Part shown: positions 44,010-53,563 of the stretch, in pieces | How the letters are laid out: each line of letters starts with the position of its first letter | How positions within the stretch are numbered: position 1 is the first letter of the stretch | Origin: Lentimicrobium sp. | Lineage (GTDB): Bacteria; Bacteroidota; Bacteroidia; Bacteroidales; Lentimicrobiaceae | Direction of reading: 5' to 3' | DNA: 64,000 bases | NCBI GenBank assembly: GCA_019429275.1 | Contig: JAHYJC010000001.1 | Span: forward strand, 62,001-126,000 | Notes under the pieces: generated by a model | Told to the model about the DNA's origin: nothing | What the model saw: the letters and a program-made list of their open reading frames with translations, nothing else | Databases searched by the model: none | Program-made: the position numbers and the translations under genes

Positions 44010-44771
44010 TTGAAGTTGAAGATAAAAAACATTCTTATTTCGCAACCTAAACCTGCCGAACCTGAAAAGTCGCCTTATGCTGAAATGATCAGGAAGTATA
44101 ATCTGGTAATTGAATTCCATAAATTTTTTAAGATTGAGGGTCTCAGTTCAATCGATTTCAGGAAAGAGAATAAAATCCGGATTTCTGATTATAGTGCAAT
44201 AATTTTTACCAGCAAGCATGGAGTGGATAATTTTTACCGCCTTGCCGGTGAACTCAGGGTCGAAATTCCTGAAACATTGAAGTATTTCTGTTCGTCCGAA
44301 TCCACTGCCAATTATCTTCAGAAATACATTGTTTACAGAAAGCGAAAAATATTCTACAGTGGTCAGGAAACTTCTGACCTTGTTGATATCATTAGAAAAC
44401 ATAAGTCTGAAAATTATCTGCTCCCCTGCAATGAAGAGCATAACACTGAGCTTTCAGATCTATTGGAGACCCACAAAATAAACTATGCAAAAGCAATAAT
44501 GTACCGTACAGTTTCGGATGACATGACTTTCCTCGACATAAATAAGTATGATATGCTGGTTTTCTTCAGCCCATCAGGAATAAGATCATTGCATCAGAAT
44601 TTCCCCGATTATGAACAGGGCAACAAAATTATCGGGGTCTTCGGCCAAACAACAGCCCAGGCCGCCCGTGAAGCAGGATTTAAAATACTGATTGAAGCTC
44701 CGACTCCTTCGGCTCCATCTATGGCTAAAGCCATCGAACAATATCTGTCTAACTGTAATAAAAACAGATAA
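44010..44771 (+). CDS. hemD: Uroporphyrinogen-III synthase
   Basis: The protein of about 253 residues has the bilobed HemD pattern: ISQPKPAEPEKSPYAE at the start, IIFTSKHGVDNFYRL, LPCNEEHNTEL, VFFSPSGIRSL and IGVFGQTTAQAAREAGF. It cyclises hydroxymethylbilane in heme biosynthesis. No ATG precedes the conserved N-terminus: TTG codons at 44010 and 44016 are the candidates, the second giving MKIKNILISQP, which fits the family best. A non-ATG start is therefore very likely. Confidence 0.88.
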   Translation: MKLKIKNILISQPKPAEPEKSPYAEMIRKYNLVIEFHKFFKIEGLSSIDFRKENKIRISDYSAIIFTSKHGVDNFYRLAGELRVEIPETLKYFCSSESTANYLQKYIVYRKRKIFYSGQETSDLVDIIRKHKSENYLLPCNEEHNTELSDLLETHKINYAKAIMYRTVSDDMTFLDINKYDMLVFFSPSGIRSLHQNFPDYEQGNKIIGVFGQTTAQAAREAGFKILIEAPTPSAPSMAKAIEQYLSNCNKNR

Positions 44772-44824
44772 TTATTTCTGTTCTTCCGGCCATTTTGAAT
44801 CTTTTTTATCAATAAAGTTGCGTC

Positions 44825-45205
44825 ATGCAAACATTCGGAAAACATGAAAAATTATGCAGCGCAACAGCAATCAATGAATTATTTTCAAAGGGCAGGCAAC
44901 AGTTTAAGCATCCTGTTAAACTTATCTGGTTAAACATTGCTGATCAGGAACCGGGAATAAAAGTGCTTATTTCTGTTTCAAAACGTAATTTTAAGAAGGC
45001 AGTTGACAGGAATAAAATCAAGCGATTATTGCGCGAATGCTATCGCAAAAACAAAGCCATAACAGAAAATTTAAGTAATGATGGAAAACTTTTGCTTGGC
45101 TTTATTTTCGTGGGAAAAGAAATTCCTTTGTTTTCGAGCCTTGAACTTATAATAATTGAGCTGCTTCATCGTTTAAAAGTTGATTATGAAGAAACTTCTG
45201 GCTAA
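44825..45205 (+). CDS. rnpA: Ribonuclease P protein component
   Basis: The 126-residue basic protein shows the RnpA core: [30 protein letters not shown], containing the RNR-type motif near residues 60-90 that binds RNase P RNA. It assists 5' maturation of tRNAs. The last 20 bp overlap yidD, an arrangement found in many bacteria. The RNase P RNA gene is not in this window. Confidence 0.93.
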   Translation: MQTFGKHEKLCSATAINELFSKGRQQFKHPVKLIWLNIADQEPGIKVLISVSKRNFKKAVDRNKIKRLLRECYRKNKAITENLSNDGKLLLGFIFVGKEIPLFSSLELIIIELLHRLKVDYEETSG

Positions 45206-45407
45206 TTTGATGATTGGTCTGATCAGGTTGTATCAGGGAGCCATTTCTCCCTATCTGCCTCCTTCCTGTCGTTATACGCCAACCTGCTCGCAATATGGAG
45301 TTGAAGCATTACGCAAATATGGCCCATTTAAAGGTGGTTGGCTTACCCTGAAAAGAGTTTTATCATGCAATCCGTGGGGGGGCAGTGGTTATGACCCTGT
45401 TCCCTGA
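45186..45407 (+). CDS. yidD: Membrane protein insertion efficiency factor YidD
   Basis: The 73-residue protein has the YidD core [42 protein letters not shown] (in pieces around residues 16-58) with three conserved cysteines. The ATG at 45186 gives the standard length; a TTG six bp upstream is unnecessary. It overlaps rnpA by 20 bp, implying translational coupling. YidD assists YidC-dependent membrane insertion. Confidence 0.95.
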   Translation: MKKLLANLMIGLIRLYQGAISPYLPPSCRYTPTCSQYGVEALRKYGPFKGGWLTLKRVLSCNPWGGSGYDPVP

Positions 45408-45431
45408 ACATTAAAATTTTAATTCATTACA

Positions 45432-47105
45432 ATGAAGATACTCTACAAATTTATCCTGCTCCTTTTATTGGTAAGTCTGATTTCGGAAGAACCAACTGCT
45501 CAGGTTACTTCATCTAGTTTTGAAATATCTAAAAATCTGGACATTTTCGCCACCATGTATAAGGAACTCAACAATAATTATGTTGATGAACTACAGCATG
45601 GAGAACTCATCAAGACAGGTATTGAAGCAATGCTGGATAAACTTGATCCTTACACTGTTTACATTTCGGAAGCTGATATTGAAGATTATACTTTTATGAC
45701 CACCGGGCAATACGGTGGCATTGGTGCCTTGATTCACAAACAAGGAGATTATGTAATAGTCTCGGAGCCTTATGAAGGTTCGCCTGCCCAAAAATCAGGT
45801 TTGATACCAGGTGATAAAATCATCAAAGTAAACGATAGGACAACTAAAGGCAAATCGGTAAGTGATGTTAGTACTGTGCTTAAAGGAGAACCCGGCACAC
45901 GCCTCAAAGTTGAGGTTTTGAGAGACGGAAACAACAATCCACTAACCATTGAAATACAGCGCGAAAAGGTTTCAATTCCCAATGTAGCTCATTCCATGAT
46001 TCTTGATAACGAAATAGGGTACATCAAGTTAACAGGATTTACCAAGAATTCAGGTAAAGAAGTTAAAGATGCTTTTCTGAAACTTAAAGAAAACCCCGGG
46101 CTTAAAGGACTGATTATTGACCTGAGAGACAATGGAGGTGGTTTGATGAATGAGGCGGTAACCATTTCAAACCTATTTGTGAAGAAAGGTGAACTGATTG
46201 TCAGCACAAAGGGAAAAACTTCCGATAGAAATAAATCTTACAAAACACTGCTACAACCTTTGGATACCGAAATTCCTATCACAGCGCTTGTTAACTCAAA
46301 CAGTGCATCTGCTTCGGAAATTGTTGCCGGTGCCTTGCAGGATCTCGACAGAGCTGTTGTTATTGGTGAACGCACATTTGGCAAAGGGCTGGTGCAGAAT
46401 ATAATTCCACTCAGCTACAATACACAAATGAAAGTAACTGTAGCCAAGTATTATATCCCCAGCGGAAGATGCATTCAATCAGTAGATTACGGTCACAAAG
46501 ACAGCACAGGAAAAGCAGTAATCATACCCGATTCACTGGTTAATTTTTTTAAAACAAGGTCAGGTAGGCCTGTTTCCGATGGCGGTGGCATTATTCCTGA
46601 TATTTTGATTGAACCAACGATGATCAGCAACATTGGCATTAGTTTGATAACAAAATATCTCATATTTGATTATGCAAACAAGTTCAAACGTGAGCATGCA
46701 ACCATACCGCCTGCCGGTGAATTTTTAATCACTGACAAGATGTATGCTGACTATGTTGAATGGTTGCATGATAAAGATTACGACTATGTAACCCGCAGTG
46801 AAAGAATGTTATCAGAATTGAAGAAAACTGCTGAAGCAGAACTATACTACAACGAATTATCAGCTGAATTTCTTCAACTTGAATCAAAAATGATGCATAA
46901 TAAACAGGCTGACCTTGAAAAATTCAGTGAGCAGATAAAATCATTGCTGCGGAATGAAATTGTTGCAAGATACTATTTTCAAAAAGGAAGAGTTGAAGTT
47001 GGTGTAACTGAAGATCCTGAAATTGCCAAAGCAAAGGAAATACTGCGGGATCCAACCACATACAGAAATATACTGGGAATAAATTCATCAGACACCAAAC
47101 TTTAA
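45432..47105 (+). CDS. S41-family C-terminal processing peptidase
   Basis: The 557-residue protein has a signal peptide (to about residue 23), a PDZ domain at about 90-165 (YGGIGALI, SPAQKSGLIPGDKIIKVN), and the S41 catalytic core with Ser293 in NSNSASASE and Lys318 in RTFGKG, 25 residues apart as in CtpA/Prc. A C-terminal region of about 170 residues is charged and helical. It cleaves periplasmic proteins at their C-termini. It follows yidD by 24 bp. Confidence 0.93.
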   Translation: MKILYKFILLLLLVSLISEEPTAQVTSSSFEISKNLDIFATMYKELNNNYVDELQHGELIKTGIEAMLDKLDPYTVYISEADIEDYTFMTTGQYGGIGALIHKQGDYVIVSEPYEGSPAQKSGLIPGDKIIKVNDRTTKGKSVSDVSTVLKGEPGTRLKVEVLRDGNNNPLTIEIQREKVSIPNVAHSMILDNEIGYIKLTGFTKNSGKEVKDAFLKLKENPGLKGLIIDLRDNGGGLMNEAVTISNLFVKKGELIVSTKGKTSDRNKSYKTLLQPLDTEIPITALVNSNSASASEIVAGALQDLDRAVVIGERTFGKGLVQNIIPLSYNTQMKVTVAKYYIPSGRCIQSVDYGHKDSTGKAVIIPDSLVNFFKTRSGRPVSDGGGIIPDILIEPTMISNIGISLITKYLIFDYANKFKREHATIPPAGEFLITDKMYADYVEWLHDKDYDYVTRSERMLSELKKTAEAELYYNELSAEFLQLESKMMHNKQADLEKFSEQIKSLLRNEIVARYYFQKGRVEVGVTEDPEIAKAKEILRDPTTYRNILGINSSDTKL

Positions 47106-47115
47106 AATAATCATC

Positions 47116-48786
47116 ATGCCAGACAAGAGTTGGACTCTGAAATCAATGTCCTGGCCATGTGACACTGCGTCACTGATGTATTATTCACTTATACTTCTTG
47201 CTATTTCTATCCCACTTTCTGAATTTGGAATGAGTCTTGCGCAATTCCTGCTGCTCGGATTCTGGATTTTTGACAACCCTACTAACCAAAAGACAGGGAC
47301 ACCTTCGCAATCCAGACAAACAATGCTTCCCTATCTGATCAGGAACATGGCCTGTAAATTCAGGATGTTATTTAACAATCCGGCAGCCCTGGTGGTTGTT
47401 TCATTTTATTTGTTGCACATTATCGGACTGCTTTACACATCCAATCTCAATTATGCACTTAAAGATCTGAGAATCAAGTTGCCTTTGCTCAGTATTCCAA
47501 TAATTATTGCAACCTCAGCCCCACTGAGCCTCAAACGTTTTCACAGGCTGCTGGTTTTGTTTGTACTGGCTGTCTTTGCAGGAACCATGGCCAGCATGTA
47601 CGTGTTGTTTACCCGACATATTTCCGATCCCAGAGAACTAAGCATATTTATTTCCCATATCAGATTCAGCCTCACAATTTGCCTTTCGGTTTTTATACTG
47701 ATTTACTTTATTGCAAAAAAAATATTTCATTTGAAGCTATCATTATTTTTGATGGTATCTGGCATCGTTTGGTTTCTGGTCTTTCTTCTTATTCTGGAAT
47801 CTATTACCGGAATTCTTATAACAATCATACTTGGTTTGATTTTTCTTATTTATTACATCTTCAGATTCAAATCAATAGCCCTGAAGATCATTTTCACAGC
47901 GATACTTATTCCCGGACTCCTGGTGTCTTATAATTATATTAATAAAGTTGTCAATGAATTCAGGGTTCCTGTTCCGGTTGATTTCAGTAGACTGGAAAAA
48001 TACACTGAATTCGGAGCTCCTTACATTCACGACACCTCTACATATGGCACCGAAAACGGAGAATATGTAGGATTATACATCAGCGTTATTGAATTGCGCT
48101 ACGAATGGAATCTTAGAAGCGACCTTGATTTTGACGGACTGGATCTGAAGGGGCAGGAATTGAAATATACTCTCATACGTTATCTTTATTCCAAAAACTT
48201 AAGAAAAAATGCACTTGCTGTGCGCAGCCTTACTGATAAAGAAATAAATTACATTGAAAACGGAATTGCAAATGCACGATATGTTGAGCATTTCAATCTT
48301 GCTTCACGGATTGAGCAAATGGCTATGGGTTACCACAATTACACCAGCAGAGGCGATCCGAATGCTTCATCATTGATGCAGCGCATAGAATACTGGAAAG
48401 CATCGGTGCATATCATAAAAAATAATTTGTTGATTGGTGTGGGAACCGGCGATTTAAACGAAGCGTTTGATCAGGCCTATGTCGATCTGGATTCAAAGTT
48501 GGATGATTCTTTCAGAAAAAGGTCGCACAACCAATTTCTGGCAATTACTATTGCTTTTGGGATTTTTGGTTTCCTTTGGTTTGTGTTTACCCTGATTTAT
48601 CCGGGAATTAAGGTTGGAAAATTCAATGATTACTTTTATGTTGTATTTTTTATCATTATAATATTATCTATGCTTACTGAAGACACGCTTGAAACTCAGG
48701 CAGGTGCAACACTTTTTGCATTTTTTAATGCACTTTTGCTGTTTGGCCGTAGCAGGAAAACAAGTGAAGAGTCGGCAAATGCCTAG
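47116..48786 (+). CDS. O-antigen ligase/Wzy-like membrane protein
   Basis: The 556-residue protein has about ten membrane helices and one large periplasmic loop of roughly 170 residues (about 280-450), followed by a Wzy_C-like motif: RIEYWKASVHIIKNNLLIGVGTGDLNEAF. This is the hallmark of polysaccharide polymerases and ligases. The loop is long and lacks a recognised domain. It begins 10 bp after the S41 gene; co-expression is likely although the functions are not obviously related. The exact glycan is unknown. Confidence 0.82.
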   Translation: MPDKSWTLKSMSWPCDTASLMYYSLILLAISIPLSEFGMSLAQFLLLGFWIFDNPTNQKTGTPSQSRQTMLPYLIRNMACKFRMLFNNPAALVVVSFYLLHIIGLLYTSNLNYALKDLRIKLPLLSIPIIIATSAPLSLKRFHRLLVLFVLAVFAGTMASMYVLFTRHISDPRELSIFISHIRFSLTICLSVFILIYFIAKKIFHLKLSLFLMVSGIVWFLVFLLILESITGILITIILGLIFLIYYIFRFKSIALKIIFTAILIPGLLVSYNYINKVVNEFRVPVPVDFSRLEKYTEFGAPYIHDTSTYGTENGEYVGLYISVIELRYEWNLRSDLDFDGLDLKGQELKYTLIRYLYSKNLRKNALAVRSLTDKEINYIENGIANARYVEHFNLASRIEQMAMGYHNYTSRGDPNASSLMQRIEYWKASVHIIKNNLLIGVGTGDLNEAFDQAYVDLDSKLDDSFRKRSHNQFLAITIAFGIFGFLWFVFTLIYPGIKVGKFNDYFYVVFFIIIILSMLTEDTLETQAGATLFAFFNALLLFGRSRKTSEESANA

Positions 48787-48844
48787 GTAGTACAAATCAA
48801 AATATTTCTACCTTTACCATTAAATACTTACACACTTTCGTGCA

Positions 48845-49333
48845 ATGAAGCACAAAACTCTCAAAATCAGTTATTCGGTATCAGAATCAAATTCAGATTT
48901 ATCCGAACCGGATCAGTTTCTAATGAAGGAAGCTCTGAAATCAGCTCAGAACGCCTATGCTCCTTATTCGGGATTCAGCGTTGGTGCTGCAATAAAACTT
49001 TCATCAGGAAAAATCGTAACAGGTAACAATCAGGAAAATGCAGCCTATCCCTCAGGTTTATGTGCTGAGCGGGTTGCATTATTTTCAGCTTCAGCTCTTT
49101 ATCCTAATGATAGTGTTGAAACAATCGCAATTACTATAAAGACCAAACACAAAATTATTGAACCAGTTGCACCTTGCGGAGCTTGCCGACAGGTTATTGC
49201 CGAATATGAAAACCGACAGAATAAAAAAATAAGGATAATTTTTTCGGGAGAAACCGGAAAATCCTATATGGTTGAAGGTATTCAGAATCTACTTCCAATC
49301 ACCTTTAATGCGCGCAACATGAACAACAGATAG
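48845..49333 (+). CDS. cdd: Cytidine deaminase
   Basis: The 162-residue protein carries the zinc-site motifs of homotetrameric cytidine deaminases: NAAYPSGLCAERVALFSA (the C-A-E motif, about residues 70-80) and PCGACRQVI (two Cys ligands). APYSGFSVGAAIKL precedes them. It deaminates cytidine and deoxycytidine in pyrimidine salvage. An N-terminal extension of about 20 residues is unusual but unexceptional. Confidence 0.95.
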   Translation: MKHKTLKISYSVSESNSDLSEPDQFLMKEALKSAQNAYAPYSGFSVGAAIKLSSGKIVTGNNQENAAYPSGLCAERVALFSASALYPNDSVETIAITIKTKHKIIEPVAPCGACRQVIAEYENRQNKKIRIIFSGETGKSYMVEGIQNLLPITFNARNMNNR

Positions 49334-49365
49334 GATTATCTGTTAAAAAAACCAAACTATTTGTC

Positions 49366-50232
49366 ATGAAAAGAATTTTATCGATGGGATTGCTGTTCGT
49401 AATCCTCACTGCCATGCGGGGCGATTTACCTGCTTACAAACTCTACAATGCAAAAGGAAAGAGCACCGATTTTAATAAATTGGTAAGTGCATCCATGGAT
49501 GCCGATGTTGTTCTTTTCGGAGAATTGCACAATAATCCCATCAGCCACTGGCTTCAACTTGAACTGAGTAAGGCCCTTTTTGAAAAGAAACCAGGCAACT
49601 TCATTATGGGTGCAGAAATGTTTGAAGCTGATAATTCATTGATTATCTATGAGTATTTGCAGAAAAAAGTAAATGATAGAAGTTTTGAAGCTGAGGCGCG
49701 GTTGTGGCCCAATTACAAAACAGATTACAAACCACTCCTGGTTTTTGCAAGAGATAACAAAATCCCCTTTATTGCAACAAACATTCCCCGACGATATGCA
49801 TCGCTCGTAAATCGTGAAGGATTTGAAGGATTACAAAGCCTGACGGATGAAGCTGGAAAATACATCGCACCACTGCCCATTGTTTACGACGCAGAGCTTC
49901 CGGGTTACAAAAGCATGATAGAAATGATGGGTGGTGCAGGCGGCCATGTAAATGATAATCTACCTAAAGCCCAGGCAATTAAAGATGCTACAATGGCTCA
50001 TTTTATTCTGCAGAACTTAAAATCCGGTTCTACTTTTCTGCATTTTCATGGAACCTATCATTCCGATAATTATGAAGGGATAGTGTGGTATCTGAAACAA
50101 CAAAGACCAGACCTGAAAATAGTTACCATCAACAGCTCAGAGCAGGACACCATTTCAAGACTTGATGATAAAAACCAGAACAAGGCAGATTTTATCCTTG
50201 CTGTACCTTCATCAATGACCAAAACCCATTAA
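49366..50232 (+). CDS. ChaN-like protein (DUF399)
   Basis: The 288-residue protein has a hydrophobic N-terminus, then the family core: VVLFGELHNNPISHWLQLEL near residue 45, GAEMFEAD near 85, and ARLWPNYKTDYKPLLVFARDNKIPFIATNIPRRYASLV in the middle. A late FLHFHGTYHSDNYEGI supplies the His-rich part. ChaN of Campylobacter binds heme; whether this member does is not known. It is likely exported. It converges on gtrA-like and M28 genes. Confidence 0.85.
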   Translation: MKRILSMGLLFVILTAMRGDLPAYKLYNAKGKSTDFNKLVSASMDADVVLFGELHNNPISHWLQLELSKALFEKKPGNFIMGAEMFEADNSLIIYEYLQKKVNDRSFEAEARLWPNYKTDYKPLLVFARDNKIPFIATNIPRRYASLVNREGFEGLQSLTDEAGKYIAPLPIVYDAELPGYKSMIEMMGGAGGHVNDNLPKAQAIKDATMAHFILQNLKSGSTFLHFHGTYHSDNYEGIVWYLKQQRPDLKIVTINSSEQDTISRLDDKNQNKADFILAVPSSMTKTH

Positions 50233-50252
50233 AATTCTGAGTTACGCTTTGG

Positions 50253-50654
50253 TCAGGTTAAGGCAAATGTATAATTCAGATTTACTACGAAATTCCAAAT
50301 GGTAACCACTCCAATCGCAAGCAGCTTGGCAAAGTAAAAGTTAAACTTCACTTTTGAAACCAAAAGCCAAAGAACAAGAGTGTTGATGGCTAAACCGATC
50401 AGCGAAATGAAAAGAAACCTGCCATATTCCAGGGCAACATCAGGGTTGTTGCTGTGGAAAGTCCATACCCGGTTAAGGTAATAATTGGAACTTGCTGCCA
50501 GGGTAAAACCGATTGCATTGGCAACATATTTCTGAATTTTTAACCACTCTTTACAGACATATGTCAGGCTGAAATCAACAAATACTCCTGAAAAGCCAAC
50601 CAAACCAAATTTTACAAATTTGTAGGCAACATCACGGGTCAAAAAATCTACCAT
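50253..50654 (-). CDS. GtrA-family membrane protein
   Basis: The 133-residue protein has four membrane helices and the GtrA pattern: FVKFGLVGFSGVFVDFSLTYVCKEWL at the start, NAIGFTLAASSNYYLNRVWTF in the middle and WNFVVNLNYTFAL at the end. GtrA-type proteins are thought to move or present lipid-linked sugars for glycosyltransferases. It follows the M28 peptidase by 33 bp on the minus strand. Confidence 0.92.
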   Translation of the reverse strand: MVDFLTRDVAYKFVKFGLVGFSGVFVDFSLTYVCKEWLKIQKYVANAIGFTLAASSNYYLNRVWTFHSNNPDVALEYGRFLFISLIGLAINTLVLWLLVSKVKFNFYFAKLLAIGVVTIWNFVVNLNYTFALT

Positions 50655-50687
50655 AATTAAACGAATGCGTCAGGTTAAGGATTTCCG

Positions 50688-52475
50688 CTAAAGTTGAACA
50701 ATCAGGACTTCTGTGATTCCATTTCTATTTACCTCGATATTGGCAATCTCACCGGGTCTGAGTTTTCCGAGCCGGCTCATATAGTCATATATATTGGCAA
50801 CGGGCAATCCGTTTATGGCTGTGATGATATCGCCTTTTAACATACCGGCTTTTTCTGCGGGGCCTTCTTTTCTAACGCCTTCTACTTTCATTCCGCCATT
50901 GGTTTCACCGCCTGAAACATCAGGCATAATGCCCAGTGTAACTTTCAGATTGCGTCCATAGTGGCCGGCCTGGTTGCGCGAACCAGCTTCCCTGAACACA
51001 GGAGTAGGTGTAAGATTTGCAATTTCAGAGCCAAGACTTTTAACAAAATCTGTAACTTTAATAAGGCCCTCGAAATTTATATTTTCCACTTTATCATCAG
51101 GAGTATGGTAATCGCCATGAGCACCTGTGGTAACAAATAAAACAGGAACTCCCTCTCCGTAAAAAGCAGCATGATCTGAAGGTCCATAACCATCTGCAAC
51201 TTTTTTAATTTCAAAAGGTGCTGTAGCAGCCAATCTATCGATCAATGAATCAGCCACAGTAAATGTTCCGGTTCCTGAAATGGTTACCACTGGTGAATCT
51301 GTTTTCAGCCTGCCAACCATATCCATATTGATCATTGCTTTAATCGATTGAAGATTTACCGGGCTGTTGGCAACAAAGTGACGGGCTCCTAAAAGTCCCA
51401 TTTCTTCGGCTCCAAAGGCAACAAAAAGCAGACTTCTTGATGGCCTGTTTTCCTTTTTGCCAAACCATTCAGCCAACTCAAAAAGCGATGCCACACCCGA
51501 AGCATTGTCATCAGCTCCACCATGAACCGCATTCACATCGGGCACACGAGAACCTGATCCGTTTCCTCCCATCCCCAAATGATCATAATGAGCGCCTATA
51601 ACAATGTATTCATCTTTTAATGACTTATCAGCACCCTTGATCATTGCCATTACATTGCGGCTTACAACCTTTTCTCTGATCACATCTGCCGTAGCATTAA
51701 CAATGTTACCTGTTTTAAAATTCACGGTTCTGAGCTCGTTAATCATAATCTTCTCCAGCGAATCAATGGAAGTTGCAGGTAAATGAAGAATATCACTCGC
51801 CAGTTTACGGGTTACGGAAAGAACAGGAATTCCGGCATCAGAAACCGATTTATCATAACTCAGGTCAAGTGGAGTGTCTTTCTTTTCCATACCTGACGGC
51901 GAAACCAGCAGAAGGCCAGCAGCCCCTTTATCTCTGGCAGCCAGCGCTTTTGACCTGTCGGTAGCCAACGGTATAAAAGCACTGTTTTGGTTCTCCGGTT
52001 CAGGGTCGCCCCGCAATACCAATACCCATTTATTGGTTACATCCAAACCGGCATAATCGTCCCAGCTTAAATCACCACTGCTTCCGGTGATACCGAACCC
52101 TGCAAAAACTACCTCAGCATCAACGGTTGCTTTTGAAGAAAAAGAGAATGGTGTAAAATCAACAGATTCAGTATAAAGGTTTTGATTCAGACTAAAATTA
52201 TTTGTTTCACCAAGTGAAACCCCTGATACAAGGGTAAAATACTGAAAGCCGTCTGAGCCCGGCAATTCGGCTCCGATAGCTCTGAACTGATCGCGTATAT
52301 AAACAGCTGCCAGCGAATCACCGGTAGTTCCGGCTTTACGTCCTTCCAACACATCAGATGCGAGATAGGAAATGTGTGATTTCAGCCGGTTGACAGCATC
52401 CTGTGAAAACAGTGCCTGGCTGAAAAATATTAAAACAAAAAAAGTAAAAAGTATTCCGGACCGCAGATTATTCAT
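50688..52475 (-). CDS. Secreted M28 zinc aminopeptidase with PA and PDZ domains
   Basis: The 595-residue protein has a signal peptide, a PA (protease-associated) insert at about 130-220, an M28 catalytic core with ligands in HYDHLG, ADDNASG, GAEEMG and MDMVG, and a C-terminal PDZ-like domain at about 505-590 (KAGMLKGDIITAINGLPV). Family members are co-catalytic di-zinc aminopeptidases acting outside the cytoplasm. The promoter box at 52513-52520 overlaps the end of the flavodoxin terminator's T-tract. Confidence 0.93.
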   Translation of the reverse strand: MNNLRSGILFTFFVLIFFSQALFSQDAVNRLKSHISYLASDVLEGRKAGTTGDSLAAVYIRDQFRAIGAELPGSDGFQYFTLVSGVSLGETNNFSLNQNLYTESVDFTPFSFSSKATVDAEVVFAGFGITGSSGDLSWDDYAGLDVTNKWVLVLRGDPEPENQNSAFIPLATDRSKALAARDKGAAGLLLVSPSGMEKKDTPLDLSYDKSVSDAGIPVLSVTRKLASDILHLPATSIDSLEKIMINELRTVNFKTGNIVNATADVIREKVVSRNVMAMIKGADKSLKDEYIVIGAHYDHLGMGGNGSGSRVPDVNAVHGGADDNASGVASLFELAEWFGKKENRPSRSLLFVAFGAEEMGLLGARHFVANSPVNLQSIKAMINMDMVGRLKTDSPVVTISGTGTFTVADSLIDRLAATAPFEIKKVADGYGPSDHAAFYGEGVPVLFVTTGAHGDYHTPDDKVENINFEGLIKVTDFVKSLGSEIANLTPTPVFREAGSRNQAGHYGRNLKVTLGIMPDVSGGETNGGMKVEGVRKEGPAEKAGMLKGDIITAINGLPVANIYDYMSRLGKLRPGEIANIEVNRNGITEVLIVQL

Positions 52476-52512
52476 AGAGGAGTAAGGTAAAGTAGAATTA
52501 AATGGTTGTTGA

Positions 52513-52520
52513 CAAAATTA
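52513..52520 (-). promoter_or_regulatory. Putative -7 box TAATTTTG for the M28 peptidase gene
   Basis: The minus strand reads TAATTTTG 37 nt upstream of the ATG, directly after the T-tract of the preceding terminator. Confidence 0.5.
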
Positions 52521-52549
52521 AAAAAAAAGCCGGCACCATCAGCACCGGC
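52521..52549 (-). terminator. Intrinsic terminator of the flavodoxin gene
   Basis: On the minus strand GCCGGTGC and GGTGCCGGC form a stem of about eight pairs with G-T pairs inside, followed by eight T residues. It begins 97 nt after the flavodoxin stop. Confidence 0.8.
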
Positions 52550-52645
52550 AGATTAATGAGGCAATTATCGCATTCGAATCTTACTTAAATATATGATTTA
52601 CATATATTTAGAAGATTACAAATCCCGGATAAATAAAATGCAGAA

Positions 52646-53158
52646 TCAATTCAGTTGAAACTCTTTGCGCAATTGACTCACCCATTTGGTAATTCTCTCT
52701 TCAGTAAGCTCGGGTTGACTATCTTCGTCAAGCGCCAGACCTACAAATTTTCCATCTTTTTCAGCTGTTGAAAAGTAGTAAGAATACCCTTTGGTTGACC
52801 AGTAGCCAACAACGTTTTCTTTGTATGGCAATCTACAGAATACTGTTCCCATGCCATCCACAAAACTCTCCGGATATTCAATCTGGTCGCCGAGCCCAAA
52901 TATTGCTATCTTCTTCTTCTCAATATCAGCTTCAACGAGCACATCAATAAAACGCTCCCAATCCTGATGCATTTCACCGATACCCCATGCTGATGTTCCA
53001 AGAATAAGATATTCATATTTTTCAAGGTCTTTTCTCGATGCTGTACTAACATTGTGTAATTCGGCCAATCCCTTGCCAAATGAGTTAATCAGAGCCTGAG
53101 CGGCCTTGTAGGTGCTGCCTTTTTGGCTGCCACCGTAAAAAATTCCAATTTTTCCCAT
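52646..53158 (-). CDS. Flavodoxin
   Basis: The 170-residue protein has the FMN phosphate-binding loop YGGSQKGSTYKAAQ near the N-terminus, LGTSAWGIGEMHQDWERF (isoalloxazine loop, about 53-70), and IFGLGDQIEYPESFVDGMG near 84-102. It is the long-chain type. Flavodoxins carry low-potential electrons in place of ferredoxin, often when iron is scarce. It is monocistronic, with a -7 box 40 nt upstream and its own terminator. Confidence 0.95.
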   Translation of the reverse strand: MGKIGIFYGGSQKGSTYKAAQALINSFGKGLAELHNVSTASRKDLEKYEYLILGTSAWGIGEMHQDWERFIDVLVEADIEKKKIAIFGLGDQIEYPESFVDGMGTVFCRLPYKENVVGYWSTKGYSYYFSTAEKDGKFVGLALDEDSQPELTEERITKWVSQLRKEFQLN

Positions 53159-53197
53159 TATTATCCCTGTCGTTAATAAGAAAATTTATAAAGTGTG

Positions 53198-53205
53198 CAA
53201 ATATA
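53198..53205 (-). promoter_or_regulatory. Putative -7 box TATATTTG for flavodoxin
   Basis: The minus strand reads TATATTTG 39 nt upstream of the flavodoxin ATG. Confidence 0.45.
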
Positions 53206-53511
53206 ATCCCGAACAAGATTGAATGCAAATCTGATTTTAAAAATAATAAAATCATAATTGCCTGAAAATCAATGTAAGTAAAATTTTTAGATTCTCTATT
53301 CTGCCCATTTTCAAATGGTTAGATAATAAACTTAATTTCTGTAAAAATGTTCATAATTACATGAACTCCTCCAATAATTATGCATTATGTATATCATATT
53401 CAGCGCATTACACAATGGCAGCGTCAAACAATAAATTTGAAGAAGAGCAGGATAAAAATCATCAATACCTCCAAAAAATGAGAAGATATTTTAAGAGACC
53501 AAAACCTTTTC

Positions 53512-53519
53512 TATTTTTG
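53512..53519 (+). promoter_or_regulatory. Putative -7 box TATTTTTG for the thioredoxin-like gene
   Basis: TATTTTTG lies 44 nt upstream of the ATG at 53564. Confidence 0.5.
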
Positions 53520-53563
53520 CACGTTTCTTGCAAACACCTTCATTGTTTCAAAAGCAAACCCAA

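Larger units (their letters stand above)
53159..53563. other. Divergent intergenic region
   Basis: This 405-bp, very AT-rich gap lies between flavodoxin and a thioredoxin-like gene. It has -7 boxes at 53198-53205 (minus) and 53512-53519 (plus). A 68-codon plus frame (53361-53567) runs through the plus promoter and is judged spurious. No hairpin, repeat or RNA gene was recognised. Confidence 0.5.

Noticed and set aside
50215-50255. Possible hairpin TGACCAAA/TTTGGTCA between ChaN-like and GtrA genes
   Set aside because: The eight-bp stem has a long loop, lies over both stop codons and lacks a T-tract, so it is not convincing as a terminator.
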